A stretch of DNA of 64,000 nt from Pedobacter schmidteae (GTDB taxonomy: Bacteria; Bacteroidota; Bacteroidia; Sphingobacteriales; Sphingobacteriaceae). Of this stretch, positions 18,914 through 28,297 are shown in pieces. The stretch lies in assembly GCF_900564155.1 (NCBI RefSeq), contig NZ_LS999839.1, positions 803,097 through 867,096 on the forward strand. Direction: 5' to 3'. Both the position numbers and the translations under genes were made by a program. Each line of letters opens with the position of its first letter. Within the stretch, counting starts at the first letter, position 1. A model generated the notes under the pieces. That model did not search any database and was not told the origin of the DNA. It saw only the letters and a program-made list of their open reading frames with translations.

Positions 18914-19045
18914 AGATTTTTGTCCCTCAATGAGTTGGTTTTATGTAATTAATCAACTACAAAATGTACAATGTTTAAAACTCTTTTACGTTTAAAGGGG
19001 TAAAAATCCTTATTTTTCGACTTTTTAACCAGTATTGCATTCTTC

Positions 19046-20278
19046 ATGAAGTTTCGTATTCTAACTATAGCCTTATCACTCGCCATTTTATCGCTCTCAT
19101 CTTGTTCAAGCTCAGAAGAAAAAGCCAAAAAAGCTGCAGCTGATAAAAAAATAAGAGTTGCCGAAGATGACAAAGCCGACAGCTTGCTATTGGCATACAA
19201 TCCTGCAAAAGGCGACAAATGGATTGCAGATTTTGTACAAAACCTGCATAAAAAATATGGCTTTAATGGCAATATGCTGGTGGCAAAGGATGGAAAGATC
19301 ATTTATGAAAAAGCAATTGGCTGGGCCGATTACCTACACCGCGATAGTCTCAAAATCAATTCCGAATTTGAATTGGCTTCTATTACCAAAACATTTACCG
19401 GTGTAGCTGTCATGCAACTGGTTGAGGCGGGGAAATTAAAACTAACAGATGATGTAAAAAAATTCTATCCCAATTTCCCCTATGACGGCATTACAATAGA
19501 ACTACTGTTGTCGCACAGAAGTGGAATGATGAACTATGTTTATTTCATTGACGACATCTGGCGCAAGGAAAAACGGAATATGAAAAAAGGGGTATCCAAC
19601 CAGGATGTGATGCAGGTTATTGCGGACAAAAAACCAACCCCCTATACCAAGCCCAACAAAGTCTTTCACTACAACAATTCCAACTTCATGGTGCTTGGCG
19701 CGATTATAGAAAAAGTAACGGGTCAGCGTTTCTCGCAGTACATGGCAGAACATGTATTTAAGCCTGCAGGGATGAAACACACACATGTGTATTCTACAAC
19801 AGAATATGAAAAAATTCCGGTAGATGTAGTGGGACATGATCGTACCTGGCGCTATTCCGTCGTACAAAATTTTTTAGACGGTCCGGTGGGCGACAAGGGC
19901 ATCTACAGTACTCTACATGACTTGGTTTTGTACGATAAGTATTTAAAAAATGGTCGCCTACTTACGCAAGCTAGTCTGGACTCGGCTTATAAAGGACGTA
20001 ATAAGGCTGTAAACGGGCATTTTAACTATGGTTATGGCTGGCGGATGTTCGATGGAGAAAAGGATCGAAAAGTGGTATACCATACAGGCTGGTGGCATGG
20101 ATTTCGGCACATTTATGTCCGCGATTTCCAGAAAGATATCATAGTAATATTCTTAGGTAACCTGACAAACGGAAGTTTAATGCACCTTGATGAATTATAT
20201 AAACACCTGGGTATGCCAGTTATCCGTAAGGGGGCCTATTCAGGATCTGGTTCGTTACCAGGTAGCGACGAAGACTAA
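19046..20278 (+). CDS. Beta-lactamase-family serine hydrolase (lipoprotein)
   Basis: 410 residues. A lipobox-like LSSCSS near residue 20 suggests a membrane anchor, followed by a charged Lys/Ala linker. The class C beta-lactamase/DD-peptidase fold is shown by the SxxK motif in ELASITKTFTG, the YxN motif in FHYNNSNFMVLG, and a HTG in place of KTG (VYHTGWWHG). Such proteins may be DD-peptidases, esterases or amide hydrolases; true beta-lactamase activity is not implied. It is convergent with recG with only 6 bp between the genes. Confidence 0.88.
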   Translation: MKFRILTIALSLAILSLSSCSSSEEKAKKAAADKKIRVAEDDKADSLLLAYNPAKGDKWIADFVQNLHKKYGFNGNMLVAKDGKIIYEKAIGWADYLHRDSLKINSEFELASITKTFTGVAVMQLVEAGKLKLTDDVKKFYPNFPYDGITIELLLSHRSGMMNYVYFIDDIWRKEKRNMKKGVSNQDVMQVIADKKPTPYTKPNKVFHYNNSNFMVLGAIIEKVTGQRFSQYMAEHVFKPAGMKHTHVYSTTEYEKIPVDVVGHDRTWRYSVVQNFLDGPVGDKGIYSTLHDLVLYDKYLKNGRLLTQASLDSAYKGRNKAVNGHFNYGYGWRMFDGEKDRKVVYHTGWWHGFRHIYVRDFQKDIIVIFLGNLTNGSLMHLDELYKHLGMPVIRKGAYSGSGSLPGSDED

Positions 20279-20284
20279 GATTAA

Positions 20285-22390
20285 TCAGGATATTTTATCG
20301 AAGGCAATACCCACTCTTCTTTTTGCAAGGTAAGTTTTTAGCAAACTGTTTTCCGGTCGTTCCAAATGCGGGTCTGTAGCCAACAATTCAATAACGGTGT
20401 TTCTTGCTTCCTGTAAAATCAGCTGATCTGTTGCCAGATCGGCCAACTTCAGTTCCAGCACTCCACTCTGCTGGGTACCGGTAATGTCGCCAGGCCCACG
20501 CAGCTGCAGGTCAATTTCTGAGATCTCGAATCCGTTGTTGGTTTTTACCATGGTTTCCAATCGCAATTTTCCATCAGCACTTAATTTGTTGCCCGACATC
20601 AGGATACAGAAAGATTGTTCGGCACCACGCCCCACCCGGCCCCGCAGCTGATGCAATTGCGAAAGTCCGAAGCGTTCTGCATTTTCGATAATCATGACCG
20701 AGGCATTAGGCACATTAACGCCAACTTCTATGACAGTAGTAGCCACCATAATCTGGCTTTTGCCATCAATAAACTGTTGCATTTCATACTGCTTATCGGC
20801 ATTGCTCATTTTTCCATGAACAATACTGATCTGATAATCCGGCCGTGCAAACTGATAGCTCATTTGCTCTATTCCCGCCTCAAGGTGTAGCAAATCCAGC
20901 TTTTCACTTTCTTTAATGAGGGGATAAACCACATAAACCTGGCGACCTTTGGCTATTTCCTGCTTCATAAAGCCAAACATCCTTAGGCGCTGCCCCTCAA
21001 ACAAATGGCGGGTCTCTATAGGCTTTCTTCCTACGGGCAATTCATCAATTATAGACACATCCAGATCACCATACAAGGTCATTGCAAGGGTCCGCGGAAT
21101 AGGTGTGGCCGTCATCACCAATATGTGTGGGGGGATTGTGTTTTTACGCCAAAGCTTAGCCCGTTGTTCTACACCAAAGCGGTGTTGTTCATCTATAACT
21201 ACCAGGCCAAGGCTTTTAAAAACTACTTTGTCTTCAATTAAAGCATGCGTGCCCACCAGGATATCAATTTCCCCTGTTTCTAATGCAGCATGCAATTGCG
21301 TTCGCTGCTTCTTTGTGGTACTTCCGGTAAGTATAGCTACATTAACCAGTCGCCCCTTCAATAAAGAGGTAATCGACTCATAATGTTGGCGCGCCAAAAT
21401 TTCCGTAGGCGCCATCATACAGGCCTGATAACCATTATCATTCGCCAACAGCATACTCATCAATGCCACTGCAGTTTTCCCGCTTCCTACATCTCCCTGT
21501 ACCAATCTGTTCATTTGAATCCCTCTTTGCGTATCGAGTCTAATCTCTTTGATCACCCGCTTTTGCGCTCCGGTCAATTCAAATGGAAGTATTTCATTAT
21601 AAAATGTATTTACACGATCGGCAACCAGCGGAAACAGATGTCCTTTAAACTTCAATTCCCTCAATTGCTTATTGTGCAACAGCTGCAACTGGATAAAAAA
21701 CAGCTCCTCAAATTTAAGGCGGCGCTCGGCCTTTTTCAAAGTCCCTACATCTTTAGGAAAATGAATATTTAAAACCGCTTCCTTCTTCGAAATCATCTGA
21801 TATTTTTCGAGGATATAAGGAGGTATCGTTTCCCTAACCTCATACAAATGTTGCTCCAGAAGCAAGGTTTGCAACTTCTGAATCCCTTTGCTGTCCAGAA
21901 AGAATTTCTTTAATTTTTCGGTAGAATTATAGACAGGTTGTAACCTCAGGTTTCCCGTAATTGTGGCCGGTCGGGGATAAGTTTCCAGATCAGGATGGGA
22001 GATGCTGAAATTCCCATTAAAAACAGTTGGTTTACCGAATACGATGTAAACCTTACCTTTCATCACATGTTCATCTACCCATTTTAAACTCTGAAACCAG
22101 ACCAGTTCAATACTTCCGGTTTCATCACTCAAACGGGCAACTATTCGTTTTTTATGTTTTTCGCCAATCTGCTCTTTACTCGTTATCCGGCCCAAAATTT
22201 GCACGTAAGGCAATTCCGGATTCAATTCAGCAATTTTATAAAACCTTGTGCGATCGATATATCTGAAAGGGAAATAATCAAGCAGCTGACCATAGGTAAA
22301 TATGCCCAGTTCCTTTTGCAAAAGTTCTGCACGTTTAGGCCCTACACCTTTCAAAAATTCGATAGTCGTATCTAAGGTAGCTGCAAACAA
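20285..22390 (-). CDS. recG: ATP-dependent DNA helicase RecG
   Basis: 701 residues, normal length. RecG remodels stalled replication forks and Holliday junctions. In order: an N-terminal helix and OB wedge domain (KGVGPKRAELL near residue 14, then the OB fold about 60-150), Walker A GDVGSGKTA near 300, the DEQH box VIDEQHRFG, motif III ATPIPRTLAMT, and the C-terminal motif QLRGRVGRG with the TRG region. The start is TTG at 22388-22390: an in-frame stop at 22406-22408 leaves no ATG before the conserved N-terminus. Confidence 0.96.
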   Translation of the reverse strand: MFAATLDTTIEFLKGVGPKRAELLQKELGIFTYGQLLDYFPFRYIDRTRFYKIAELNPELPYVQILGRITSKEQIGEKHKKRIVARLSDETGSIELVWFQSLKWVDEHVMKGKVYIVFGKPTVFNGNFSISHPDLETYPRPATITGNLRLQPVYNSTEKLKKFFLDSKGIQKLQTLLLEQHLYEVRETIPPYILEKYQMISKKEAVLNIHFPKDVGTLKKAERRLKFEELFFIQLQLLHNKQLRELKFKGHLFPLVADRVNTFYNEILPFELTGAQKRVIKEIRLDTQRGIQMNRLVQGDVGSGKTAVALMSMLLANDNGYQACMMAPTEILARQHYESITSLLKGRLVNVAILTGSTTKKQRTQLHAALETGEIDILVGTHALIEDKVVFKSLGLVVIDEQHRFGVEQRAKLWRKNTIPPHILVMTATPIPRTLAMTLYGDLDVSIIDELPVGRKPIETRHLFEGQRLRMFGFMKQEIAKGRQVYVVYPLIKESEKLDLLHLEAGIEQMSYQFARPDYQISIVHGKMSNADKQYEMQQFIDGKSQIMVATTVIEVGVNVPNASVMIIENAERFGLSQLHQLRGRVGRGAEQSFCILMSGNKLSADGKLRLETMVKTNNGFEISEIDLQLRGPGDITGTQQSGVLELKLADLATDQLILQEARNTVIELLATDPHLERPENSLLKTYLAKRRVGIAFDKIS

Positions 22391-22471
22391 AGTTTTAAAT
22401 ATTTTTCAATGGAATATAATTATTTTTCAATGGATTTGAAGGTCTCATCAGCAACATTTTTCCTTGTTTAC

Positions 22472-23383
22472 TCACAATGATTTGGATCGAAAAATAAATA
22501 TCTCCTTAATGGTGCTCCAGTTAAATACGATTACAGATGTCAGTAATAACAAATATGCGAATAGCTTATGCACATCCACATGCTCTCCAAAATAAAAAAT
22601 AGCCACTGCAAAAGCAATAATTGGATTGGTATAGATAATAATTCCCAGCGTTGATGAAGGGATGCCAATTAATGCATACAAGCTCATAAACAAAGGGATA
22701 ATGGTAAAGAAAACTGCAATGACGGTAATGTTGCCCCAAAACCACAAATCCTGAGGTATACCCTGGTGTTTTAATAAATAAAACGGCAGCATTAGCAATA
22801 CTGCTAGTCCTATTTGCACCGCTAATACATTAAGTTTATCCAGATGCTGCATTTTACGTTGTATAATCAAATAAAAAGCATAAAGCGAAGCAATAATAAC
22901 TGACCACAGTACATCGACCAGAGACCCTGTGGCCAGCAGCAAGATGCTGACCAAAGCGATTCCAAGGGAAATCAACTTTAAGCGCGAAAGCGCCTCTTTT
23001 AAAATCAGGAAGCCTCCAAAAGCAGTAATCAATGGACAGACCATATAGGCAAAAGCGGCCGACTGAAGGCTGACATGATTAACGGCATAAATATAGGTGT
23101 ACCAGTTTCCAGTCAGCAAAAGTGTAGAAGCCACCAGTTGCAACAAAATATTCCGTTTATCTTTTACGCTTATGGATGAGAGATAGGCAAAGTCCTTTCT
23201 CAGCTCCTTTCTTCTGAAGATCAAAATGGCAAGCCAAATGAACACCAGAGAAGTAAAAATGCGATAATACAGAATTTCCTCTGAAGGAAAAGCCTTCAGG
23301 TTTCTTAAAGGAATAGAAAAAAAACCCCAGATGGCAAATGATAAAATGCCTGCAAAAAAATACTTAAGGTTCGATTTAGACAA
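22472..23383 (-). CDS. EamA-family drug/metabolite transporter (RarD-like)
   Basis: 303 residues with about ten hydrophobic helices, the two-times-five-helix architecture of the EamA/DMT superfamily. The start KYFFAGILSFAIWGFFSIPL and helix 3-4 region NWYTYIYAVNHVSLQSAAFAY resemble RarD permeases. The substrate is unknown. The start is TTG at 23381-23383, three bases after the ridA stop and in the same frame, which implies re-initiation coupled to ridA translation. Confidence 0.85.
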   Translation of the reverse strand: MSKSNLKYFFAGILSFAIWGFFSIPLRNLKAFPSEEILYYRIFTSLVFIWLAILIFRRKELRKDFAYLSSISVKDKRNILLQLVASTLLLTGNWYTYIYAVNHVSLQSAAFAYMVCPLITAFGGFLILKEALSRLKLISLGIALVSILLLATGSLVDVLWSVIIASLYAFYLIIQRKMQHLDKLNVLAVQIGLAVLLMLPFYLLKHQGIPQDLWFWGNITVIAVFFTIIPLFMSLYALIGIPSSTLGIIIYTNPIIAFAVAIFYFGEHVDVHKLFAYLLLLTSVIVFNWSTIKEIFIFRSKSL

Positions 23384-23386
23384 AGC

Positions 23387-23767
23387 CTATCCTTTAAATG
23401 CAGTCATCGAGATTTCTACATTAACCCCTTTTGGCAAGCCTTTCACAGCAACCGTCTCGCGAGCAGGAAAATTGCTTTCAAAATAGGAACCATACACTTC
23501 GTTTACCGCTGCAAACAGATCCATATCTGATAAAAAAATAGTTGTTTTTACCACGTCCTCAAATTCATAGGACGCCTCCAGTAACACGGCTTTGATATTT
23601 CTCATCACCTGATGTGTTTCTTCTGATATAGACGACTGAACCAGGTCGCCAGAGGCAGGATTAATAGCTACCTGTCCGGATAGAAACAAAAATCCACCAG
23701 CTTGTACAGCTTGGTTATAAGGGCCAATCGGGGCCGGAGCATTGGTTGTATTGATGATCTTCTTCAT
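23387..23767 (-). CDS. RidA-family enamine/imine deaminase
   Basis: 126 residues, the usual size of the trimeric Rid proteins that hydrolyse reactive 2-aminoacrylate-type enamines. Motifs seen: GPYNQAVQAGGFLFLSGQ, and the C-terminal FPARETVAVKGLPKGVNVEI containing the carboxylate-binding Arg. ATG start 23765-23767. The EamA transporter follows at once, so the two are an operon. Confidence 0.93.
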   Translation of the reverse strand: MKKIINTTNAPAPIGPYNQAVQAGGFLFLSGQVAINPASGDLVQSSISEETHQVMRNIKAVLLEASYEFEDVVKTTIFLSDMDLFAAVNEVYGSYFESNFPARETVAVKGLPKGVNVEISMTAFKG

Positions 23768-23797
23768 GAGTATTTAGCTTTTGTAATATTTTCTTCA

Positions 23798-23968
23798 ATG
23801 CAGACTCAGCTTAAAAAAAGCCAGTCTATTAACTTCCATAAAATCCCAGCCACGAATACCGTAATTGCGATTGCATTAATGATATGCATAATTTTGATAT
23901 TTGTGCTTGTAGGTCTTTCGGGATCCTTTTTTCTGAATAAATACATAACTATACAAAGGTATGAATAA
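23798..23968 (+). CDS. Possible 56-residue single-pass membrane protein
   Basis: An open frame from ATG 23798 encodes a polar N-terminus (MQTQLKKSQSINFHK), one strong membrane segment (about residues 20-42) and a short tail. It lies in the gap between ridA and the OmpA gene, opposite in direction to both, and ends 2 bp before a bidirectional terminator, as a real gene would. No family was recognised and no strong promoter is visible, so it remains tentative. Confidence 0.4.
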   Translation: MQTQLKKSQSINFHKIPATNTVIAIALMICIILIFVLVGLSGSFFLNKYITIQRYE

Positions 23969-23970
23969 AA

Positions 23971-24002
23971 AAAAGAGGGCTTCAAAATTGAAGCCCTCTT
24001 TT
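23971..24002. terminator. Bidirectional terminator of the OmpA gene
   Basis: A perfect 15-bp stem (23971-23985 with 23988-24002) containing GAGGGCTTCAA, with A-runs before and T-runs after, so it works on both strands. Confidence 0.9.
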
Positions 24003-24021
24003 TCGTATGAATTAGAAATAA

Positions 24022-25356
24022 TTAGTTTCTAGCTGTTTCAACACGACGGTTTTGGATACGACCTTCTTCAGTATCGTTAGAAGCAATTGGATTAGCTTCA
24101 CCATTACCTTTAGTTACAACTTGACTAGAGTTAACACCAGAGTTAACTAAGTAAGTTTTAACAGAGTTAGCTCTGTCTTTAGATAATTTCAAATTGTATG
24201 CAGCAGTACCTTCGCTTGAAGCGTAACCGTTTACAGTTACTTTACCACCGTTTTCACGCAATACTGAAGATAATTTATCTAAAGTAGGGTAAGAATCAGT
24301 TTTTAAAACTGAAGAGTTGAACTCAAATTGGATTTTTTCGAAACCAGTTAAGTTGCTAGAATTTACAGCAGTAGGCTCTGGTGCTTTAGGTAGAGGACAT
24401 CCTGAACCATCAACAGCAGTACCAGCTGGAGTACCTGGGCATTTATCAAACTGATCAGCTACACCGTCACCATCGCTATCTTTTTTCAAATCTTCAACAG
24501 ATTTTTCAACAGCAGATACACGGTTTTTCAAAGCCTCAACTTCGTTACGTAAAGATGGATCTTTCAATTCATCATACATTAATGCTAATGGGTTAACCCA
24601 ATCCAGGTTTGGTTTAGATTTAGAACCTAATGAGAATTCTAAACCAGCATATCCGTAAGAGAATTTATCTTTAGTAGTTGCTTTAGCATATACTCCGTCA
24701 AAGTTATCTCCATCTAAGAAATGCATGGTATAACCTAAGTTAAATGATACACGCTCAGAAACTTTGAATTTAATACCAGCACCAACTGGGATATAAGCTT
24801 CTTTAACGTATTTTTTATCTTTGTTATCACCATAAGTCTCAGGTAAGTTTGCAGGATCAGCACCGTTTAATGCAGCTCTGTAAGCAGCAACACCGTAACC
24901 AGCAGTTACGAAGAAGTTAACTGAGTTCTCACGACGTAAGAAGTCAACAGTTGCAACATTAACAACACCTCTGATGTCAGCAGCGTAACCGATCTCAGTT
25001 TCAAATGAGCTGATACCGTTTACAGCACCACCAGTAGCATCTTTGTTTGTTCCAGAAACTTTTCCACGGAAAATGTTACCTTCTAAACCAAATGCATGGC
25101 CTAATTGTTTTCTCAATGAGATACCGTAACCTAAGTTAACATCGAAGTTAGTAAAGTCGTTTGATCCACCGATAGCAACAAATGGAGATAAAACACCACC
25201 GTTAACACCTAAAGACCACGTCCTGTACTGGCCTCTTCCACCAAATACCTTGGCCGAAGAAGAAGTCGTAGCATCCTGAGCACTAGCAAGAGTTGTTACT
25301 CCCATTAATGCTACAAAAGAAGCTGCTAGACCCTTTTTTAAAGTAGAATAATTCAT
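24022..25356 (-). CDS. OmpA-family outer-membrane protein with TSP3 linker
   Basis: 444 residues from ATG 25356. A signal peptide ends ASAQ near 26. An N-terminal beta-barrel (about 40-260) is followed by a short coiled segment (LRNEVEALKNRVSAVEK), a thrombospondin type-3 calcium loop (DSDGDGVADQFDKCPGT) and a C-terminal OmpA domain that binds peptidoglycan (GKVTVNGYASSEGTAAYN and NRRVE near the end). It links outer membrane to cell wall and is typically very abundant, consistent with its strong promoter. A longer frame to 25422 has no signal peptide at its start and is rejected. Confidence 0.93.
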   Translation of the reverse strand: MNYSTLKKGLAASFVALMGVTTLASAQDATTSSSAKVFGGRGQYRTWSLGVNGGVLSPFVAIGGSNDFTNFDVNLGYGISLRKQLGHAFGLEGNIFRGKVSGTNKDATGGAVNGISSFETEIGYAADIRGVVNVATVDFLRRENSVNFFVTAGYGVAAYRAALNGADPANLPETYGDNKDKKYVKEAYIPVGAGIKFKVSERVSFNLGYTMHFLDGDNFDGVYAKATTKDKFSYGYAGLEFSLGSKSKPNLDWVNPLALMYDELKDPSLRNEVEALKNRVSAVEKSVEDLKKDSDGDGVADQFDKCPGTPAGTAVDGSGCPLPKAPEPTAVNSSNLTGFEKIQFEFNSSVLKTDSYPTLDKLSSVLRENGGKVTVNGYASSEGTAAYNLKLSKDRANSVKTYLVNSGVNSSQVVTKGNGEANPIASNDTEEGRIQNRRVETARN

Positions 25357-25409
25357 AATTTTCTTTTTTAAGGTTAAACAAATTTTAATTGTATAATTTT
25401 TTTGTGTAG

Positions 25410-25439
25410 CAAAATTAAACAAATTTTTAAATTCTCAAA
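25410..25439 (-). promoter_or_regulatory. Promoter of the OmpA-family gene
   Basis: On the minus strand TTTG (25436-25439), an 18-bp spacer and TAATTTTG (25410-25417) match both Bacteroidota boxes. The leader is about 50 nt and A/T-rich. Confidence 0.75.
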
Positions 25440-25690
25440 ACACTTACACAAACTCCGTTCCAAACTTCCCAATTATTAAATAAATAATATTATTTAGATT
25501 AAAAAAGCCCTCTACAAATGCAATAAAACATCAAAAAAACTAAATTAAACCCTTTTTTAGTTCATTTAGTGTTCAAAATACACTTCAGTATGGATAGGTA
25601 TCCTGCAGCCAAATATTGCAGCCAAAACGTTGTCCTAATCCATGATACAGCCAAGTCCTGTTTTTAAGACAGCCAGAAAAATCGGGATTG

Positions 25691-26581
25691 TTAAATCCAG
25701 GAATCTGTAAAACGATAAATGTTAAAATTCGGATTTTTGATCGCCAAATGTATGGCCTCCTGTAGTTCCTGCTTATTTACATCAGCCATGCGATAGTGCT
25801 GTATAATTTTAAAGGCCTTTTCAGTGAGCAGAAATGGCTTACGCTCATTGTCGGCCATAGCTGGCTTCAGCAGCCAGTCGCATAATTCAGCAATACCTTC
25901 CTGCTTATCAGCAACAGTTTTGAAAACAGGGATAGGCTGATGTTGTTGATGAACCAGTTTTTTCAGGTTATTGGCAAAAGTGTCTGCGCCTTCCCTGTCG
26001 GCCTTATTCACTACAAAGCCCTGTGCAATCTCCATCAATCCCGATTTAATATTTTGTATTTCATCTCCCGATTCGGGCACCAGTACCACAATGGTCTTGT
26101 CTGCCAGCCCCGCAATTTCTACTTCCGACTGCCCTACACCGACCGTTTCTACCAGGATGATATCAAATGCGGCAGACCTGAGCACATCAACAATTTCAAT
26201 CGTTTTTGCAGAAATTCCCCCAAGCGCACCTCTTGTGGCCAACGACCGGATGTAAACATTGGGATTATTAAACTGTTGTGACATCCTGATCCTGTCGCCA
26301 AGCAACGACCCAAAATTAAAGGGAGATGTAGGATCAACCGCAAGAATAGCAATCCTTTTTCCTTCCTTTAAAATCTGCGCGGTAATGGCATTTACCAATG
26401 TACTTTTGCCCGCACCCGGGGGGCCCGTTATCCCTATTACCGGAACATCGGAATTGACGGTTAACTTTCTTAATAATTGTGCAGCAGGAGCAATATCATT
26501 TTCAACAAGCGTAATTGTTCTTGCCAAAGCTGTAAAACTTCCTTCTTTTACTCCTTTTATAAGAGAATCTTCGTTTTGCAT
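25691..26581 (-). CDS. meaB: MeaB/ArgK-type G3E GTPase, methylmalonyl-CoA mutase chaperone
   Basis: 296 residues from ATG 26581. MeaB protects and reloads the B12 enzyme methylmalonyl-CoA mutase. Walker A is GITGPPGAGKSTLVNA, followed by AVDPTSPFNFGSLLGDRIRM, the switch ETVGVGQSEVEIAG and the base-specificity NKADREG. The mutase genes are not in the window. It is divergent from the glycosyltransferase locus with 93 bp between the starts. Confidence 0.93.
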   Translation of the reverse strand: MQNEDSLIKGVKEGSFTALARTITLVENDIAPAAQLLRKLTVNSDVPVIGITGPPGAGKSTLVNAITAQILKEGKRIAILAVDPTSPFNFGSLLGDRIRMSQQFNNPNVYIRSLATRGALGGISAKTIEIVDVLRSAAFDIILVETVGVGQSEVEIAGLADKTIVVLVPESGDEIQNIKSGLMEIAQGFVVNKADREGADTFANNLKKLVHQQHQPIPVFKTVADKQEGIAELCDWLLKPAMADNERKPFLLTEKAFKIIQHYRMADVNKQELQEAIHLAIKNPNFNIYRFTDSWI

Positions 26582-26591
26582 CAATTAAAAT

Positions 26592-26599
26592 TATCTTTG
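26592..26599 (+). promoter_or_regulatory. -7 promoter box for the glycosyltransferase pair
   Basis: TATCTTTG (TAnnTTTG) lies 75 bp upstream of the first GT2 start, in the divergent gap with meaB. A -33 box is weak. Confidence 0.5.
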
Positions 26600-26674
26600 C
26601 ACAAAGAAATAGAATTTATACGACACTCCAATAAAACACCTGTCAATTCTTATTTCCCTATACAAAAAAACTTT

Positions 26675-27484
26675 ATGTCCCGGAAACCAAGCGTCACTTT
26701 ACTGATTTCTACTTATAACTGGCCGGAGGCACTGGAGCTGGTATTGCTGAGTGTAAACTCGCAAACCCATAAGCCCAACGAAATTATAATAGCTGACGAT
26801 GGTTCTGACGAACGGACAAAACTTCTTATAGAAAAATACCACGCAAAATTCCAGGTTCCCCTGGTGCATGTGTGGCATGAAGACAAAGGTTTTAGGCTCG
26901 CAAAAATCCGAAACATGGCCATTGCCCGGGCTACGGGCGATTATATTGTCCAGATAGATGGCGACATCATCATGCACCCCAATTTTATTGCAGATCACTG
27001 TAGCTTTGCGAGCCCCGGATCATTTGTAAGGGCAAGCAGAATCTATATCAGCTCAGAGGTTTCACAACAAATGCTCGACAAAAAACGTTATAGAATAAAT
27101 GCTTTCAGTAAAGGCATTACCAATTTTTTTAGTGCTTTAAGAATTCCTTTTTTATGGAAGCATTTTGAAACCGGATACAAAGACAAGGGGGATGAACGGT
27201 ATGAAATCCACGGATGCAATATGGCCTATTGGAGAAAAGATGCGATACAGGTAAATGGGTACAATGAGCTGTTTAACGGATGGGGACCGGAGGATAAAGA
27301 ATTCATTACCCGCCTGTTAAACATTGGCGTTCAAAAACGTTTTCTCAAATTAGGAGCCATAGCTTTTCACATTTACCATAAAGAAAATTCCAAAACCTTT
27401 TTGGCCGAGAACATCAAAGCATTCAAAGAAAGTATAGCACAAAAGAAAGTCTTTTGTGAAAAAGGAATTAATCAATACCTATAA
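26675..27484 (+). CDS. GT2 glycosyltransferase with Glyco_transf_7C-like end
   Basis: 269 residues from ATG 26675 (MSRKPSVTLLISTYNW). GT-A fold, cytosolic face. The nucleotide-sugar site is shown by EIIIADDGSDERT and the metal-binding DGD in YIVQIDGDIIMHP. The C-terminal half carries HGCNMAYWRKDAI and NGWGPEDKEF, the W-G-x-E-D motif of the galactosyltransferase C-terminal (7C) family. Donor and acceptor are unknown. Its neighbour 3 bp downstream is a paralogue of identical length. An upstream in-frame extension lies over meaB and is not credible. Confidence 0.9.
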   Translation: MSRKPSVTLLISTYNWPEALELVLLSVNSQTHKPNEIIIADDGSDERTKLLIEKYHAKFQVPLVHVWHEDKGFRLAKIRNMAIARATGDYIVQIDGDIIMHPNFIADHCSFASPGSFVRASRIYISSEVSQQMLDKKRYRINAFSKGITNFFSALRIPFLWKHFETGYKDKGDERYEIHGCNMAYWRKDAIQVNGYNELFNGWGPEDKEFITRLLNIGVQKRFLKLGAIAFHIYHKENSKTFLAENIKAFKESIAQKKVFCEKGINQYL

Positions 27485-27487
27485 CTG

Positions 27488-28297
27488 ATGCCAGCAAATT
27501 CAACATCCCTCCTTATAGCAACCTACAACTGGCCGGAAGCGCTGGAATTAGTTTTTAAAAGCGTTTTGTACCAAACTGTACAGGTTAGCGAAATTCTGAT
27601 TGCAGATGATGGCTCTGATGAACGCACGAAAAAAGTAATTGACGATTTCAGAAAAAGAACCACTATCCCTGTTATCCACCATTGGCATGAGGACAAGGGC
27701 TTTAGGAAGACTATTATTATGAATGAAGCCCTGGCATCGGCCAAAGGAAAATACATTATTCAGATAGACGGTGATATACTGCTGCACACACACTTTATTG
27801 CCGATCATTTGAGTGAAGCTAAAAATGGTTTTTACATCAAAGGCAGTCGATCTATGTTATCGGCAGATCGTACGGCGCAAATTTTGCATACCAAAAACAT
27901 CCATATTAATCCATTGACCGAAGGTGTTGGAAGCAGAATCAACGCCACCCGCTTTCCCTCCTTATCATTTCTGTTTAAAGGCGACCGGCTTAGATCGAAC
28001 AACCTGCGCGGCTGTAATTTTGCATTCTGGAAAAAAGATTTTATTACAGTAAACGGCTATAACAACGATTTGGAAGGCTGGGGGCATGAGGATATTGAAC
28101 TAGCGGCAAGGCTAACCAATCTGGGCATCCGGCAACGGCAGTTGAAATTAAAAGCCGTTTGTTATCATCTTTATCACAAGATAAATCCACGGCACAATGA
28201 GGATATCAATTATCAGAAATATCTGAAGGTAGTTGAAGAGGGAACGATAAAATGTACAAATGGCATCAGCTTACCATCAGAACCAGTACTCCTATAG
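27488..28297 (+). CDS. GT2 glycosyltransferase, paralogue of the preceding gene
   Basis: 269 residues, the same length as its upstream neighbour and alike throughout: ATYNWPEALELVFKSV, LIADDGSDERTKKV, YIIQIDGDILLHTH, RGCNFAFWKKDFI and GWGHEDIELAARL. The pair is a tandem duplication whose copies have diverged, suggesting two successive, related sugar transfers to one glycan. The stop of the first and the ATG of the second are 3 bp apart. Its 3' end overlaps the convergent GT2 gene by 32 bp. Confidence 0.9.
   Translation: MPANSTSLLIATYNWPEALELVFKSVLYQTVQVSEILIADDGSDERTKKVIDDFRKRTTIPVIHHWHEDKGFRKTIIMNEALASAKGKYIIQIDGDILLHTHFIADHLSEAKNGFYIKGSRSMLSADRTAQILHTKNIHINPLTEGVGSRINATRFPSLSFLFKGDRLRSNNLRGCNFAFWKKDFITVNGYNNDLEGWGHEDIELAARLTNLGIRQRQLKLKAVCYHLYHKINPRHNEDINYQKYLKVVEEGTIKCTNGISLPSEPVLL

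Noticed and set aside
20949..21383. A 144-codon frame opposite recG
   Set aside because: Antisense to conserved helicase motifs, with no protein-like family features.
22400..22434. A 14-bp sequence repeated twice (TATTTTTCAATGGA) between the recG and EamA genes
   Set aside because: AT-rich, only two copies 21 bp apart; too weak to call a regulatory site.
25357..25422. A 22-residue N-terminal extension of the OmpA-family protein
   Set aside because: It overlaps the promoter and would bury the signal peptide.
26477..26674. An N-terminal extension of the first GT2 protein
   Set aside because: It is antisense to the meaB start and is not glycosyltransferase-like.
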